DNA of 64,000 nt from Aliivibrio finisterrensis (GTDB lineage: Bacteria; Pseudomonadota; Gammaproteobacteria; Enterobacterales; Vibrionaceae): positions 241,485-305,484 of the forward strand of contig NZ_WBVP01000002.1 in NCBI RefSeq assembly GCF_008933155.1. The letters run 5' to 3'. Both the position numbers and the translations under genes were made by a program. This document shows, piece by piece, positions 45,729-55,027 of the stretch; the first letter of the stretch is position 1, and every line of letters starts with the position of its first letter. The notes under the pieces are model-generated. The model saw nothing but the letters and a program-made list of their open reading frames with translations. It ran no database searches and had not been told where the DNA came from.

Positions 45729-48563
45729 ATGGCGTCATTAAAAATATACTTTTCTCTTTATCATGAACTTGAAGCACCTCACATAAGTGTTTACCGTGAT
45801 TTAATTAGCATTCATGATACCTGGAAGGCATTAAATGAAAGTGAATCATACATAGGGTTAATACATGTTGGTTTCGTCAGACCAAATATAGTCGACTCTG
45901 ATAAGTTGTTAGCTTTTAAGGGCAAAGTGTTATCAACAGCTGCTGCCAAATGGGCACTCCCAGGTAATTATCATAGTACTTGTAATAGCATCGCAGAAGT
46001 GACGTTATCAAACAATAAAATGCCTATTTATTTAATGTTAGACGGCTTTGGTTACCTTGTACATGACTATTCGAGCAAGGCATCTGAACTATCTTCTGTT
46101 GTAGAAGAGGGTGTGTCGACCCTACATTCCGTAGCTCTAAATTATTTAAATGAGACGAAATCCGCAGAGTCAAAAGAGTCTATTTTTGCATATATAGTAG
46201 AAAATAATTTAGCATCATTTTCAGTTAATAAACCAGTTACTGTATTAGAAAATGAACTTGAAAAATATTGCCTAACTTCTACAAATGGAAGTCGATTATT
46301 TGGAAAAACAACAGAAAATAAATACTATTCTATAGAAGCATTTACTGGTGTAGTTTCTGGTTGGGTTAAATTGATTCAGGATAACGATATTAAACTATTT
46401 GATGACCTTTATAGTCATGGTGTATATGACGATGTAAGTTATATTCAACGCTATACCAAACTACCACCTTTGTTAAAAGAGATCTCTGAAATTGCGAGAT
46501 TTAATCAACTAAAGACCAAAAGATCTAATCGAGAGTTAATGTCCTTAATAGAGATATTACCATTTAGTATATTAGACAAGCCGCTTGAAGAACTTAATTT
46601 ACCTGTTAGATTATTTAATGTATTTCAAGCTAACAATTTTATTTCTTTAAATGACTTAAAAGGTATTACTGATACTACTATGCTTTCTTGGGCAAATTTT
46701 GGTCGAAAATCTGCTGGGGATTTGAATAGTCTTTTATTAGAACATATCAGTATTATGCAGCGTAAACTCGATGCTTACCTTTCTTGTGATAATTCAAAAC
46801 AGCTTCAAGATCATCAGCCTATAAATACAGGAGCAATAGATAGTAATTCTGATTTTAAATCTGATCTTACATCATTTACTCGCTTAAAGGATCGTAGTGG
46901 TGCTGATTTTAAATATAATCTTGCGTCATCTATTCCCTTAAAAGATCATTTCACTCAGTCATTGAGCTTATTGAAAGATCGAGAAAAAGAAATCATTGAA
47001 CTCAGAATGGGCTTCCATGGATCCATTCTAACCTTAGAGGAAGTGGGGACTAAATTTGGAGTCTCACGAGAGCGAATTCGACAAATACAAAAAAAACATG
47101 TCGCTAAAATTATTGAAACCGAATATTGGGATGATTGCATCTATCTTAAAATCGATAAGCTACTCACCGATAGGTCTGAGCCTTTGTATACGGAGTTATT
47201 GGAAACGGAAGATGATTGGTTTACTGGGTATATCGGAAAATTTAAACACCTTGCAGCCATTATTGAGACTTTTACAGAAGGAAAGTTATCTATTGTCAAT
47301 ATAAATGGTGCAAATATTGTTGGTAGAATAAAACAAGAAGCTTGGGATAATTTGATTAATCAAACAAGAATTAATTTAATTGAAAAATCTAAAGAAGGAA
47401 CTTGGACATTAAGTGAGATCAAAACAACACTGAAATCTGCAGTTACCGAAAATAATTGTACTGAATTATACTTTTTGTTGTTTGAACACTTTGAAAGCAT
47501 AATGATTTTTAATGGAACTGAAAACGATTCGAAGTTAATAGCGATTGGAAAAAGTCGAGAGTCTGCTATTTTAGCTGTTTTGCAGCAAGCAGAGGCTCCG
47601 CTGCATTTTACTGAAATTGCGAAAAGAGCTTCAAAAATCTTTGGACAGGAAATAGATGCTAGGCTTGCACATAATTCGGCAACTCGAGCTGGAGGGCGGC
47701 TATTTGGCAGGGGCACTTACGGTTTAAAGCATTTCAATACTTTATCGGATGATATCTGTGATGAGGTAAAAAAGGTATGTGAAAATCTTTTATTAAAAAA
47801 TGAACTTTTTAAACAATGGCATATAACTGAAATTTTAAATAATCTGTTTACTAAGTTTCCTTCTCTAACTGGTAAGCTTGACCTCTATATATTGAACATT
47901 ATTTTAGAAGACTCTTCAAAACTTACTTACCTTAATAAGAATGTATGGGCTCGGAGTGACTCCAATCAAACATCAAAAGATAGAGTTGATATGGCAGATG
48001 CTTTTACTAAAATTCTTGAAGATGCAAAGGGGCCTCTAAAAGGAAAGGAAATAAAGAGAAGACTAGAACACATTCGTGGTGTACACGAACACTTACAGAT
48101 ACAAGGATCTTCGCGAATGATTCTGATGGGGCCTGATTATTGGGGGCTGATAGATCGTGATGTACCTGGCTCTAAAGATAGTCATAAGCGTTTGTTAGAT
48201 AATCTTTTTGCACACTTGAGTGAGCAGAAAATTGGTATACATGTTTCAGAAGTTGAGACTACCCTTGGTATTAACTCTCCGAATGGTTACACCATACTAA
48301 ATTTAGCGAAAAGGGATTCTCGATTTTATTTAGATTATGGAATGTTTCTTGGGCTAGCTGAATGGGGGGAAGATACAAGGCGCTTTAATATTTCCCAAGC
48401 TGTTAGAAAGCTTATTGATGATATGACTAGGCCGATGTCTATTAATGAAATTAATTTGAAAATTGAGGAGATAACGGGCTTAGAACTTGAGTATACTGTA
48501 ACAGGGAAATTGATAAGTGAAGGTGTAATTTACGATTCTAATAGTAAGCTTTGGTATAAATGA
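45729..48563 (+). CDS. Sigma-4 / alpha-CTD / HARE-HTH multidomain protein of the island
   Basis: 944 aa from the ATG at 45729 (AAGGTAG upstream). Visible parts, in order, are an N-terminal region without motifs (1-270) and an RpoA C-terminal-like helix-hairpin-helix at about 285-340 (LNLPVRLFNVFQANNF and NFGRKSAGDLNSLL). A sigma region 4-like HTH follows at about 412-458 (LKDREKEIIELRMGF, TLEEVGTKFGVSRERIRQIQ). A HARE-type winged helix lies at about 611-667 (APLHFTEIAKRAS, LFGRGTYGLKHF). At least two more winged-helix-like segments run to the end. It lacks sigma region 2, so it is not a complete sigma factor. It may read promoters or RNA polymerase, or sense modified DNA. Confidence 0.8.
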   Translation: MASLKIYFSLYHELEAPHISVYRDLISIHDTWKALNESESYIGLIHVGFVRPNIVDSDKLLAFKGKVLSTAAAKWALPGNYHSTCNSIAEVTLSNNKMPIYLMLDGFGYLVHDYSSKASELSSVVEEGVSTLHSVALNYLNETKSAESKESIFAYIVENNLASFSVNKPVTVLENELEKYCLTSTNGSRLFGKTTENKYYSIEAFTGVVSGWVKLIQDNDIKLFDDLYSHGVYDDVSYIQRYTKLPPLLKEISEIARFNQLKTKRSNRELMSLIEILPFSILDKPLEELNLPVRLFNVFQANNFISLNDLKGITDTTMLSWANFGRKSAGDLNSLLLEHISIMQRKLDAYLSCDNSKQLQDHQPINTGAIDSNSDFKSDLTSFTRLKDRSGADFKYNLASSIPLKDHFTQSLSLLKDREKEIIELRMGFHGSILTLEEVGTKFGVSRERIRQIQKKHVAKIIETEYWDDCIYLKIDKLLTDRSEPLYTELLETEDDWFTGYIGKFKHLAAIIETFTEGKLSIVNINGANIVGRIKQEAWDNLINQTRINLIEKSKEGTWTLSEIKTTLKSAVTENNCTELYFLLFEHFESIMIFNGTENDSKLIAIGKSRESAILAVLQQAEAPLHFTEIAKRASKIFGQEIDARLAHNSATRAGGRLFGRGTYGLKHFNTLSDDICDEVKKVCENLLLKNELFKQWHITEILNNLFTKFPSLTGKLDLYILNIILEDSSKLTYLNKNVWARSDSNQTSKDRVDMADAFTKILEDAKGPLKGKEIKRRLEHIRGVHEHLQIQGSSRMILMGPDYWGLIDRDVPGSKDSHKRLLDNLFAHLSEQKIGIHVSEVETTLGINSPNGYTILNLAKRDSRFYLDYGMFLGLAEWGEDTRRFNISQAVRKLIDDMTRPMSINEINLKIEEITGLELEYTVTGKLISEGVIYDSNSKLWYK

Positions 48564-48592
48564 CTTCGCTAGTTTCTGATTCTTTTTAGTTG

Positions 48593-48630
48593 AACAGATA
48601 TACTAACTAGTACTTATTAGTATATCTGTT
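48593..48630. terminator. Bidirectional terminator between the two island halves
   Basis: A 14-bp perfect stem (AACAGATATACTAA at 48593-48606 and its complement at 48617-48630) with a 10-nt loop lies 30 bp beyond the sigma-like gene and 13 bp beyond dndE on the other strand. Confidence 0.85.
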
Positions 48631-48642
48631 TGATTAGCTGTT

Positions 48643-48990
48643 CTACATAGCAGTTATAAAGCATGCTATGTTTTTATGATTCCTAATTGAGGCTATCCCA
48701 TCTTCAACATGAGCAGCCCAAGCTTGTTGGTGCTGTTTAGGATCTAGCTCTGGATAGTACATTTTCAGTACTAACTCAGTAACATCACTAGTTTCACCAA
48801 GCCAAGTAAACTTATCTAATACTAACGAGCCATCAAGCTTTGCTTCTTGGCCGTTATATCTAAACTTACTTTCTACAGATCTAAAAAACGCAAGACGAGC
48901 GGATACGTTAGGGGTAATTCCTGTATAGCCTTTTAGCTTTTTAAGTTGCTCTTCAGTCGTGCGTGTTAAGTTCATACGGTTAGGTAACAT
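48643..48990 (-). CDS. dndE: DNA sulfur modification protein DndE
   Basis: 115 aa. The stretch NLTRTTEEQLKKLKGYTGIT and SARLAFFRSVESKF match DndE, a small ribbon-helix-like protein that binds nicked DNA and is required for phosphorothioation with DndC and DndD. Its ATG lies within the last codons of dndD, so the two are translationally coupled. It is the last gene of the minus-strand modification operon. Confidence 0.92.
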   Translation of the reverse strand: MLPNRMNLTRTTEEQLKKLKGYTGITPNVSARLAFFRSVESKFRYNGQEAKLDGSLVLDKFTWLGETSDVTELVLKMYYPELDPKQHQQAWAAHVEDGIASIRNHKNIACFITAM

Positions 48991-51005
48991 TACTGAGCCT
49001 CCTGAAGTTTATCTTTCCAAAAATAACCTGCTTTTACTTTTGATGATTTTGTTAAACCATCAAAGCTAATTTCATAAGTACGGGCGATATCATCTTGGAT
49101 CATATTTATGTAATTTTTATCAATCTCAGTATCCGTCGATAAAATAACCACTTGATGACTGGCATTTGGGAAGTAGTTTTCAACCAATTTATCTCTATGG
49201 TGTGAATCTAAACGTCCCAATGGAGTATCGATAATAATCGGTAGCTTACGACCAGAAGTGCGACCTAATGCTTCTAGTATAGAGATAGCGTATATCTGTT
49301 TTTCGCCAGCTGACATGGCTTTACGGTTGATTTTAATACCATGTTCGTCAACCAGATTAACATCAAAAGTTTGAGGGTTAATTACAGCTGATATGTGTAA
49401 ATCATCTTTACGTGCAAGGTTTGTATAAGAGGCAACAAATTCTTTTTCAAGCTGTTTTACACGAGCATGAGTTAACTGCTCTGCAAACTTATCTAACAGA
49501 ATTAATGCATTTTGTGCATTGTTAACACCTGAGCCTTGGTTTGATGCATCTTTGTTTTTATCATGCAGTTTTTGAACCTTACGCGCAGCTTCTAGCGCAT
49601 TGCGAAGTTCCAGTTTTGCACTTTCTAGTAGTTCACGATATTTACGAATAAGCGTTTCTTTTTGCTTATCCAACTCACGAACTTCTGTAAACAATTTTTG
49701 TACTTGTTCTTGTTCAGGAGCTCTTGCAACATTAGCTGATGCGTTATCAAGTTCGTATTCAACCGTGCTTAGTCTAGATCTTGCTGTATCGAAACGTTTG
49801 AAGGAATCAGAAGCTTGGTGTTGTGTTTGAAACTCAATCAATTTTGCTTCACGCTCTGATATATCAAATATTAACTCTGCATTTTGTTTTCTATTCATGA
49901 ACTCTTGCAATGAGTCATTAATAGTTTCCATTGCAACGGCAGAGTTAGTTAAGCGTAGGCTTAAATCTTGACGTAATGAATCCAAGAAAGTATTAAGCTC
50001 ACTACCAAAGCTTTGCTTTTGTTTAGTAGCTTTTTCTGCTTCTATTTGCTTCATTAGAGCTTTCATTGTGTTAGGTGCGAAAGCAAAAGGCAGTGAGCCT
50101 TCAAGCTCAGTACGTAACTGTTTCTCTAATTCTGATTTTTCTTTTAAAAGGTGATCAACTTTTAGAGTTTCAGATTCACGTGTCTTCGCCCATGCGCCAC
50201 CGCTTTGAGATAGAGTCGATTCACAGCGTTGAATTTCTACTGTGGTTGACTCTATTTGAGCGGCAACAATATCTGCGTCATAGCGTAGTTTTTCTGATTT
50301 TCTTTCGTGTTCGATACGTGCTTTTTCAAACGAATTCATTTCATCTCGAATCGTTTGTGGAAGCACTTGTGCATCGTTCTTTTTTAAGTAAATAATTAAG
50401 TCACTTTTGAGTTTAGTGATTACATCTAAACCTAATAAGCGTCGTACCGCGGTTTTTAATACTTTACCAGATTCGTCTTCAGCAAGATCGGCAATTTTTT
50501 CACCATCAAAGAAAAAGAGATCAGCAATACCAGTAGGGATTAATTCATTTAAGAACCCTTGGCATTGTTCATAGTTTAGCTCAGACATAATAACGCCATC
50601 ACGCTCTAGTGATAGGTTATCTTTTTTGTCTTTTTTCCAACTACGAGTGACTTTATAAGTGCTTTCTTTACCGTTATGGCTGTAAGTGAAGGCTAATGCG
50701 ATAGAAGCATTATCTTGCATACCACCATGACCAACACCTTTATGGATTAAGTCTGTAATTGCTTCAATATATTCGCCGTTAGTCAAATTTTTGCTAAAAG
50801 CTTGGCGACCATATAAAGCTAATCGAACTGCAGTAAGAATAGAGGTTTTACCTGCACCATTTAAACCACCAAATAGGATGATTGGTTTTGCATCTCTAAC
50901 TTCTTCGCCTGCCACATTTAATTCTGCGGATTCTGGTTGTAAGTCAATTTCATGCACTCCGCGGAATACTCGAAAATTATTTAATGTTAATTTAGTAATA
51001 AGCAT
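48990..51005 (-). CDS. dndD: DNA sulfur modification protein DndD
   Basis: 671 aa SMC-like ATPase. Walker A is FGGLNGAGKTSILTAV (about residues 45-60), then FFFDGEKIADLAEDESG. A coiled-coil arm follows, and the C-terminal signature is MSAGEKQIYAISILEALG with Walker B LPIIIDTPLGRLDSHHR. DndD is thought to provide the ATPase/nicking or DNA-remodelling step of sulfur insertion. Unlike the plus-strand paralogue it has no CxxC hook in the arm. It starts 9 bp after dndC. Confidence 0.94.
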   Translation of the reverse strand: MLITKLTLNNFRVFRGVHEIDLQPESAELNVAGEEVRDAKPIILFGGLNGAGKTSILTAVRLALYGRQAFSKNLTNGEYIEAITDLIHKGVGHGGMQDNASIALAFTYSHNGKESTYKVTRSWKKDKKDNLSLERDGVIMSELNYEQCQGFLNELIPTGIADLFFFDGEKIADLAEDESGKVLKTAVRRLLGLDVITKLKSDLIIYLKKNDAQVLPQTIRDEMNSFEKARIEHERKSEKLRYDADIVAAQIESTTVEIQRCESTLSQSGGAWAKTRESETLKVDHLLKEKSELEKQLRTELEGSLPFAFAPNTMKALMKQIEAEKATKQKQSFGSELNTFLDSLRQDLSLRLTNSAVAMETINDSLQEFMNRKQNAELIFDISEREAKLIEFQTQHQASDSFKRFDTARSRLSTVEYELDNASANVARAPEQEQVQKLFTEVRELDKQKETLIRKYRELLESAKLELRNALEAARKVQKLHDKNKDASNQGSGVNNAQNALILLDKFAEQLTHARVKQLEKEFVASYTNLARKDDLHISAVINPQTFDVNLVDEHGIKINRKAMSAGEKQIYAISILEALGRTSGRKLPIIIDTPLGRLDSHHRDKLVENYFPNASHQVVILSTDTEIDKNYINMIQDDIARTYEISFDGLTKSSKVKAGYFWKDKLQEAQ

Positions 51006-51014
51006 AGTTTAGGC

Positions 51015-52649
51015 CTAAAATTCTTTATTCAATTGAGCGTCAAGAAGTTGTAATTCATCGTTATATTTATCGATTTCTTGTTGATGAACATCGTACTCAG
51101 CCTTACTTTGTAGATCAGAATGCTTACTTTTGATCTCTTCTAGGCTTCCCCAATCCTTTTTCAAAATTGAGCTGACTTTATTGGCGATACCGCTGCGGCG
51201 ACTTAACCCATCCATTGATACTTCAAGTTCAATAAGTTTCATGATCATTTCAGGAGTTACATCAAAGCCTTCACATAGCTCTGTGATTAGCTGTGCGTCA
51301 TCTTTACCAAAACTTGCACTGTCGTCATATACCCAATCAAGATCATAACCATAAACTTCTTTGAAGATGATTGGTAAAGAATCATTCCAATCAGGTTCAT
51401 TTGGATCTTTAATCCATTCTTGACGAATCGCATGTAATTCCTTTTCTGTGATCAGTTCAATGCCACGATCTTCAGATTTATATCTTTTATCAAGCTCTAG
51501 TAATTCACGTAACCATTGTTGACGATATTTCATCCAATATGGTCCAGGAACGTGCTTACGCTCTAGCGCGATATCTTCGCCTTCTTTTGCATATTGGTAG
51601 CTCACTTTACCAGTACGGCGCTTATAGTTTCGATATTCATCTTTTACTGCGGGATCTGTGGTTACTGCCAGTTTATTTCTAAACTCTAATAGTGGAGACA
51701 TCCACTCTTCGCCATTTTGAATAAGGCTTTCCATTGCACGGTCACGAGTAACAACGGTACAAGTCCAACAACCGAAACGTGAATTACCACAAGAAGGGGT
51801 TGTTTCATCAATTACCATTGGGCATTCGCCTTGGCCTGATGAATCTTTATATAGATTCCATAGTGTTAAGTTTTTTCCACCCCATGGATTTTCCCATTCT
51901 AAATCGTAATCATTGCTCCAAATGTTTTTTATGCCATAAGGAGTCTCTTTAGTTACAAGGTGACATAAACGTAAGATTTTCCAAACGTCATCAACACCCC
52001 AAGTATCAATAGGAGTAAAGATGAAGGCATTCGCTAATGTTGTGTGACGAGCTAAACGTGAGCCGTCAATCTTATGCTTAGCAATAACTTGAGCACGAGA
52101 AGCACTTTCTTGGCTGCGAGATCCAAGGACAACAATCACTTCATCAAATTGAGATACTTTAGATTTTATGAAATCACTTACAGGGTTAATCTTCATTCTT
52201 TCTGTACACCAACGGAAAGAACGAGTTGGTGCAGGGTAGCCTTTGCCTAATAAGCTTGACCAAAATGTTTGATCGTCTTCAGGAACTACTTTATGACAAG
52301 TAATTGGCAAACCATCACGTTCTGCACCTGCTTGAATTGCGGCTAGTGAGTCATTGATGTGGTTAACGACAACTGGTGTTTCAACTAGAGTATCTGAAGT
52401 TACAACAAACACTTGTTTTGTTCTGTCTTCTTCTTTAAGTCCAAGAAGAGCAAGATAAATTAGTGACATGATTGCAGAGGAATCTTTACCTCCACTGTAG
52501 CCGATTACCCAAGGTCTATTATCTGCACAATAGACGCGTTGAACATCCGCTACATAGTGGCTTAATTTATGGTTTGCGAAATCTTCAGAGTTAATAAACT
52601 CTTGATACTCTTCGGCAAGGTCTTCCGTTAGTTGGAGGTCATCTATCAT
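51015..52649 (-). CDS. dndC: DNA sulfur modification protein DndC
   Basis: 544 aa. The PP-loop VIGYSGGKDSSAIMSLIY (about residues 48-65) matches ATP pyrophosphatase/PAPS-reductase-like enzymes. A cysteine cluster at about 276-296 (CPMVIDETTPSCGNSRFG and CWTC) is the site for a [4Fe-4S] cluster that carries sulfur to DNA. In known Dnd systems DndC receives sulfur from the desulfurase DndA or IscS. Its ATG overlaps the dndB stop by 4 bp (ATGA). Core gene of the modification. Confidence 0.95.
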   Translation of the reverse strand: MIDDLQLTEDLAEEYQEFINSEDFANHKLSHYVADVQRVYCADNRPWVIGYSGGKDSSAIMSLIYLALLGLKEEDRTKQVFVVTSDTLVETPVVVNHINDSLAAIQAGAERDGLPITCHKVVPEDDQTFWSSLLGKGYPAPTRSFRWCTERMKINPVSDFIKSKVSQFDEVIVVLGSRSQESASRAQVIAKHKIDGSRLARHTTLANAFIFTPIDTWGVDDVWKILRLCHLVTKETPYGIKNIWSNDYDLEWENPWGGKNLTLWNLYKDSSGQGECPMVIDETTPSCGNSRFGCWTCTVVTRDRAMESLIQNGEEWMSPLLEFRNKLAVTTDPAVKDEYRNYKRRTGKVSYQYAKEGEDIALERKHVPGPYWMKYRQQWLRELLELDKRYKSEDRGIELITEKELHAIRQEWIKDPNEPDWNDSLPIIFKEVYGYDLDWVYDDSASFGKDDAQLITELCEGFDVTPEMIMKLIELEVSMDGLSRRSGIANKVSSILKKDWGSLEEIKSKHSDLQSKAEYDVHQQEIDKYNDELQLLDAQLNKEF

Positions 52650-53725
52650 GATAATTGCTTCTCTAGCGTTTGTTCTTCAGGAGTTAGCGTTAAACCTAAC
52701 TTCATTTTTAATGCGTTTGTGGTTAGCTGAATATTGATTGTCGATTTGCTCAACTTACCGTGATTCATACTACGTTCTAACCAGTCTTTATTTGTTTTTC
52801 TCCAATCAACCTCAGATAATAAAGAAAGCTTTTCTTTCCAATTATCAGGTTCTTGGCAAAGTAGGTGCTTACCTAATAGCCCAAGTGCATGCAATCCAAG
52901 ACCGTGGGCATGGATAAATTCTTGTCGAAGTTGAGCCGGAGATACTTCTTTTCTAAGTACCAGTTGCCAATCTTTTATGTGCCTTGTTACTTCTTGCCAA
53001 TATTCAGAAGCTAACTCTTTTTCTTCATCGTTAAAGCCATCTTTTGCTCCTTTACTTAAAAGAGCACGAGTAGATTGTTTGATACTACTTAGCGTGAATA
53101 ATTTATTAGACTTAGGTGAAATATTGGATTTCTCCATTTCAGTTAAACCAATAAATGGTTGAACTGAGTTTGCTAATAACCTTGCAAGTTCTGAGCTTTC
53201 ATCACGATGGTCATATAATGTACCTAGTGATGGGCTCGGTTTTACTGCGTATTTATTAAGATCGGCAAACATTTGTTGGCTTCGATCTAATCCTTCATCA
53301 ATAAAGAAGAGAACTGCAATATTATCTTGACCAAGGTCTGGATTTTCTCTTAATGCTTCTTCAATGGCTTTACGTCTGTGCTGACCATCATTAATTAAGA
53401 TCTGTGCATCCATCGGAATATTAAGGACTCCTAAGTTAGGTGCGCCTTCGTGATCTTTAAATGAAATATCAACACCCACAGAAGCTGTCAAAGCTGAGAA
53501 GACATACTCTTTAGGATTCTCAAGAAGGTAACGTACCATTTCAGGGATTCTAGTTTTATTTAAAGTACGCTGAGCACGAAGCTCTGGCGGTACATCATCT
53601 TCGTTATAACTAAAAATCTTTGGAATAATACGTAAAGGGCAAGTTGCTATGTAAAAAGGTCTGCCTGCTTGCATGCCTTTTACTGCAGGAAAAGAATAGC
53701 AGTAACCAGATTCTTGATTGTTCAT
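52646..53725 (-). CDS. dndB: DNA sulfur modification protein DndB (DGQHR protein)
   Basis: 359 aa with the DGQHR motif ILINDGQHRRKAIEEAL at about residues 109-125. DndB is not essential for sulfur incorporation and has been reported as a negative regulator of dnd operons. First gene of the minus-strand modification operon, overlapping dndC. The 198 bp upstream carry a 13-bp inverted repeat that could be its operator, and a CGTAAACGTA direct repeat 40 bp before the start. Confidence 0.93.
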   Translation of the reverse strand: MNNQESGYCYSFPAVKGMQAGRPFYIATCPLRIIPKIFSYNEDDVPPELRAQRTLNKTRIPEMVRYLLENPKEYVFSALTASVGVDISFKDHEGAPNLGVLNIPMDAQILINDGQHRRKAIEEALRENPDLGQDNIAVLFFIDEGLDRSQQMFADLNKYAVKPSPSLGTLYDHRDESSELARLLANSVQPFIGLTEMEKSNISPKSNKLFTLSSIKQSTRALLSKGAKDGFNDEEKELASEYWQEVTRHIKDWQLVLRKEVSPAQLRQEFIHAHGLGLHALGLLGKHLLCQEPDNWKEKLSLLSEVDWRKTNKDWLERSMNHGKLSKSTINIQLTTNALKMKLGLTLTPEEQTLEKQLS

Positions 53726-53809
53726 TATGTAATCCTTAGAAGGTGGTTTGTTAAATTAATAACGTAAACGTAGTTTAATTTGTTAAAATGATCAACTCTG
53801 GTTTGTTAT

Positions 53810-53884
53810 TTTTTGACATACCACGGTATTGGTATGTTAGTTCTGTTCTCTATTTCAAGAGTTATTACATCGGTATGTCAAAAA
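53810..53884. promoter_or_regulatory. 13-bp perfect inverted repeat upstream of dndB (operator candidate)
   Basis: TTTTTGACATACC (53810-53822) and GGTATGTCAAAAA (53872-53884) are exact complements, 49 bp apart. A third half-site, GGTATGT, lies at 53831-53837, directly facing the first. The spacing is too long for a tight hairpin and suits a looped or dimeric repressor site. It lies in the only gap of the minus-strand half. Confidence 0.55.
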
Positions 53885-53923
53885 TAAGAGCAGTATTCTA
53901 CCTTTTTAGTGATGAGATTGCCA

Positions 53924-55027
53924 TTAGTTAGTTTTAACTGAGTAAACCCATGAATCACCAAAGCCTTGAAGATCTGCCATATCAGTTAAGGACTCTATTG
54001 CTTTAGTCTGTTTACTTTGAATTATGCTGTCATTTTGAGCTATATCCTGCTCAGTACATTGCAACCCAAGCATAAAGTCTTCAATAAACTGTGCTTGTTG
54101 TTTCGTTGGTAATGAATTTAAAAAATCAATAGCATGTTTATGAACCGTGGTGAAAAAGGTAATGTATTTTTTATCTGGAATATTATTACTTTTTGAGCTG
54201 TTAGCTGTATTTAGTATTGGAATCAGATTCCAATGTTGATTATGACCAACATAGCTCCATGGGATGTAGTGGTCGAGTTCATAATTATCGACAGTTAAAG
54301 TTTGATTTGTAAAAATACATGTTGTTTGATTCTTAGTTAAGAATGCATCCCAAAACTTACGCTGTGTTGTTAGGCTTTCCCGTTTTAGTGGTGGGTATAA
54401 TTTATTACAAATAGCAGGTGTATTTGGGTTCTTTTTTTGTAAGTAGTGCAACCAATTAAGTTCAGTCCATGCTTGTACGATAGATAAATTATTCATTAAG
54501 TACTCATGCCAATCTGGGTGTAGTTCAATGGTGTGCTCTTGTATTTTATATAGTGGTTTAGTGTTATTAAAATACTGTTCTGCTAATTGCTTTGTTTTTG
54601 CATTTTTTTGCCCATCAGCTAATCCTTTTAATTCTTGAGTAAAAAAAGGCGATAGAAGTCTAAATGGAACATATTTTAATAGTTCGTAAGCAGATGAATT
54701 TGAATAATTTTGATGGATAGTGTTTTCAATGTTGGTGATCGTTTTGTGTGATAGTAACGATAAATCGATGTTTGTTATACCAACAGAGGTTAAGTGAGAT
54801 AGTACTTGGTCTTGTTTACCGAAATTTAGCTTGAAGTAACAACAAGGATAGCTAGCCAATACGAGCATCTTTTTGGTAATGATTTCTAGTGTTAGAACAT
54901 TTGTTTTTTGTGTTTTGATTTCTTCTAATAACGCAAGAAAGAATAGAGGTTTATATGAGTTAGTTGTTGCTTGGAAAATTTGACTAAGTGCTGAAATGCT
55001 CAGATTAGGATCTAAGGGAAGATTCAT
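53924..55027 (-). CDS. HNH endonuclease of the island
   Basis: 367 aa. Near the C-terminal third it has CIFTNQTL then ELDHYIPWSYVGHNQHWNLI and NSSKSNN (about residues 238-280), a beta-beta-alpha-metal HNH core with Asp252-His253 and the distal Asn. It starts immediately after the stop of the upstream methyltransferase (TGA then ATG), so it is translated with it. The N-terminal 230 residues have no recognised sulfur-binding domain. It could be a modification-dependent nuclease. The gap to dndB is 198 bp. Confidence 0.82.
   Translation of the reverse strand: MNLPLDPNLSISALSQIFQATTNSYKPLFFLALLEEIKTQKTNVLTLEIITKKMLVLASYPCCYFKLNFGKQDQVLSHLTSVGITNIDLSLLSHKTITNIENTIHQNYSNSSAYELLKYVPFRLLSPFFTQELKGLADGQKNAKTKQLAEQYFNNTKPLYKIQEHTIELHPDWHEYLMNNLSIVQAWTELNWLHYLQKKNPNTPAICNKLYPPLKRESLTTQRKFWDAFLTKNQTTCIFTNQTLTVDNYELDHYIPWSYVGHNQHWNLIPILNTANSSKSNNIPDKKYITFFTTVHKHAIDFLNSLPTKQQAQFIEDFMLGLQCTEQDIAQNDSIIQSKQTKAIESLTDMADLQGFGDSWVYSVKTN

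Noticed and set aside
45729..48563. Complete alternative sigma factor
   Set aside because: No region 2 or -10-binding segment; only a region 4-like HTH is present.
48593..48630. Operator site between the two halves
   Set aside because: A 14-bp stem with a 10-nt loop directly after two converging stops fits a terminator better.
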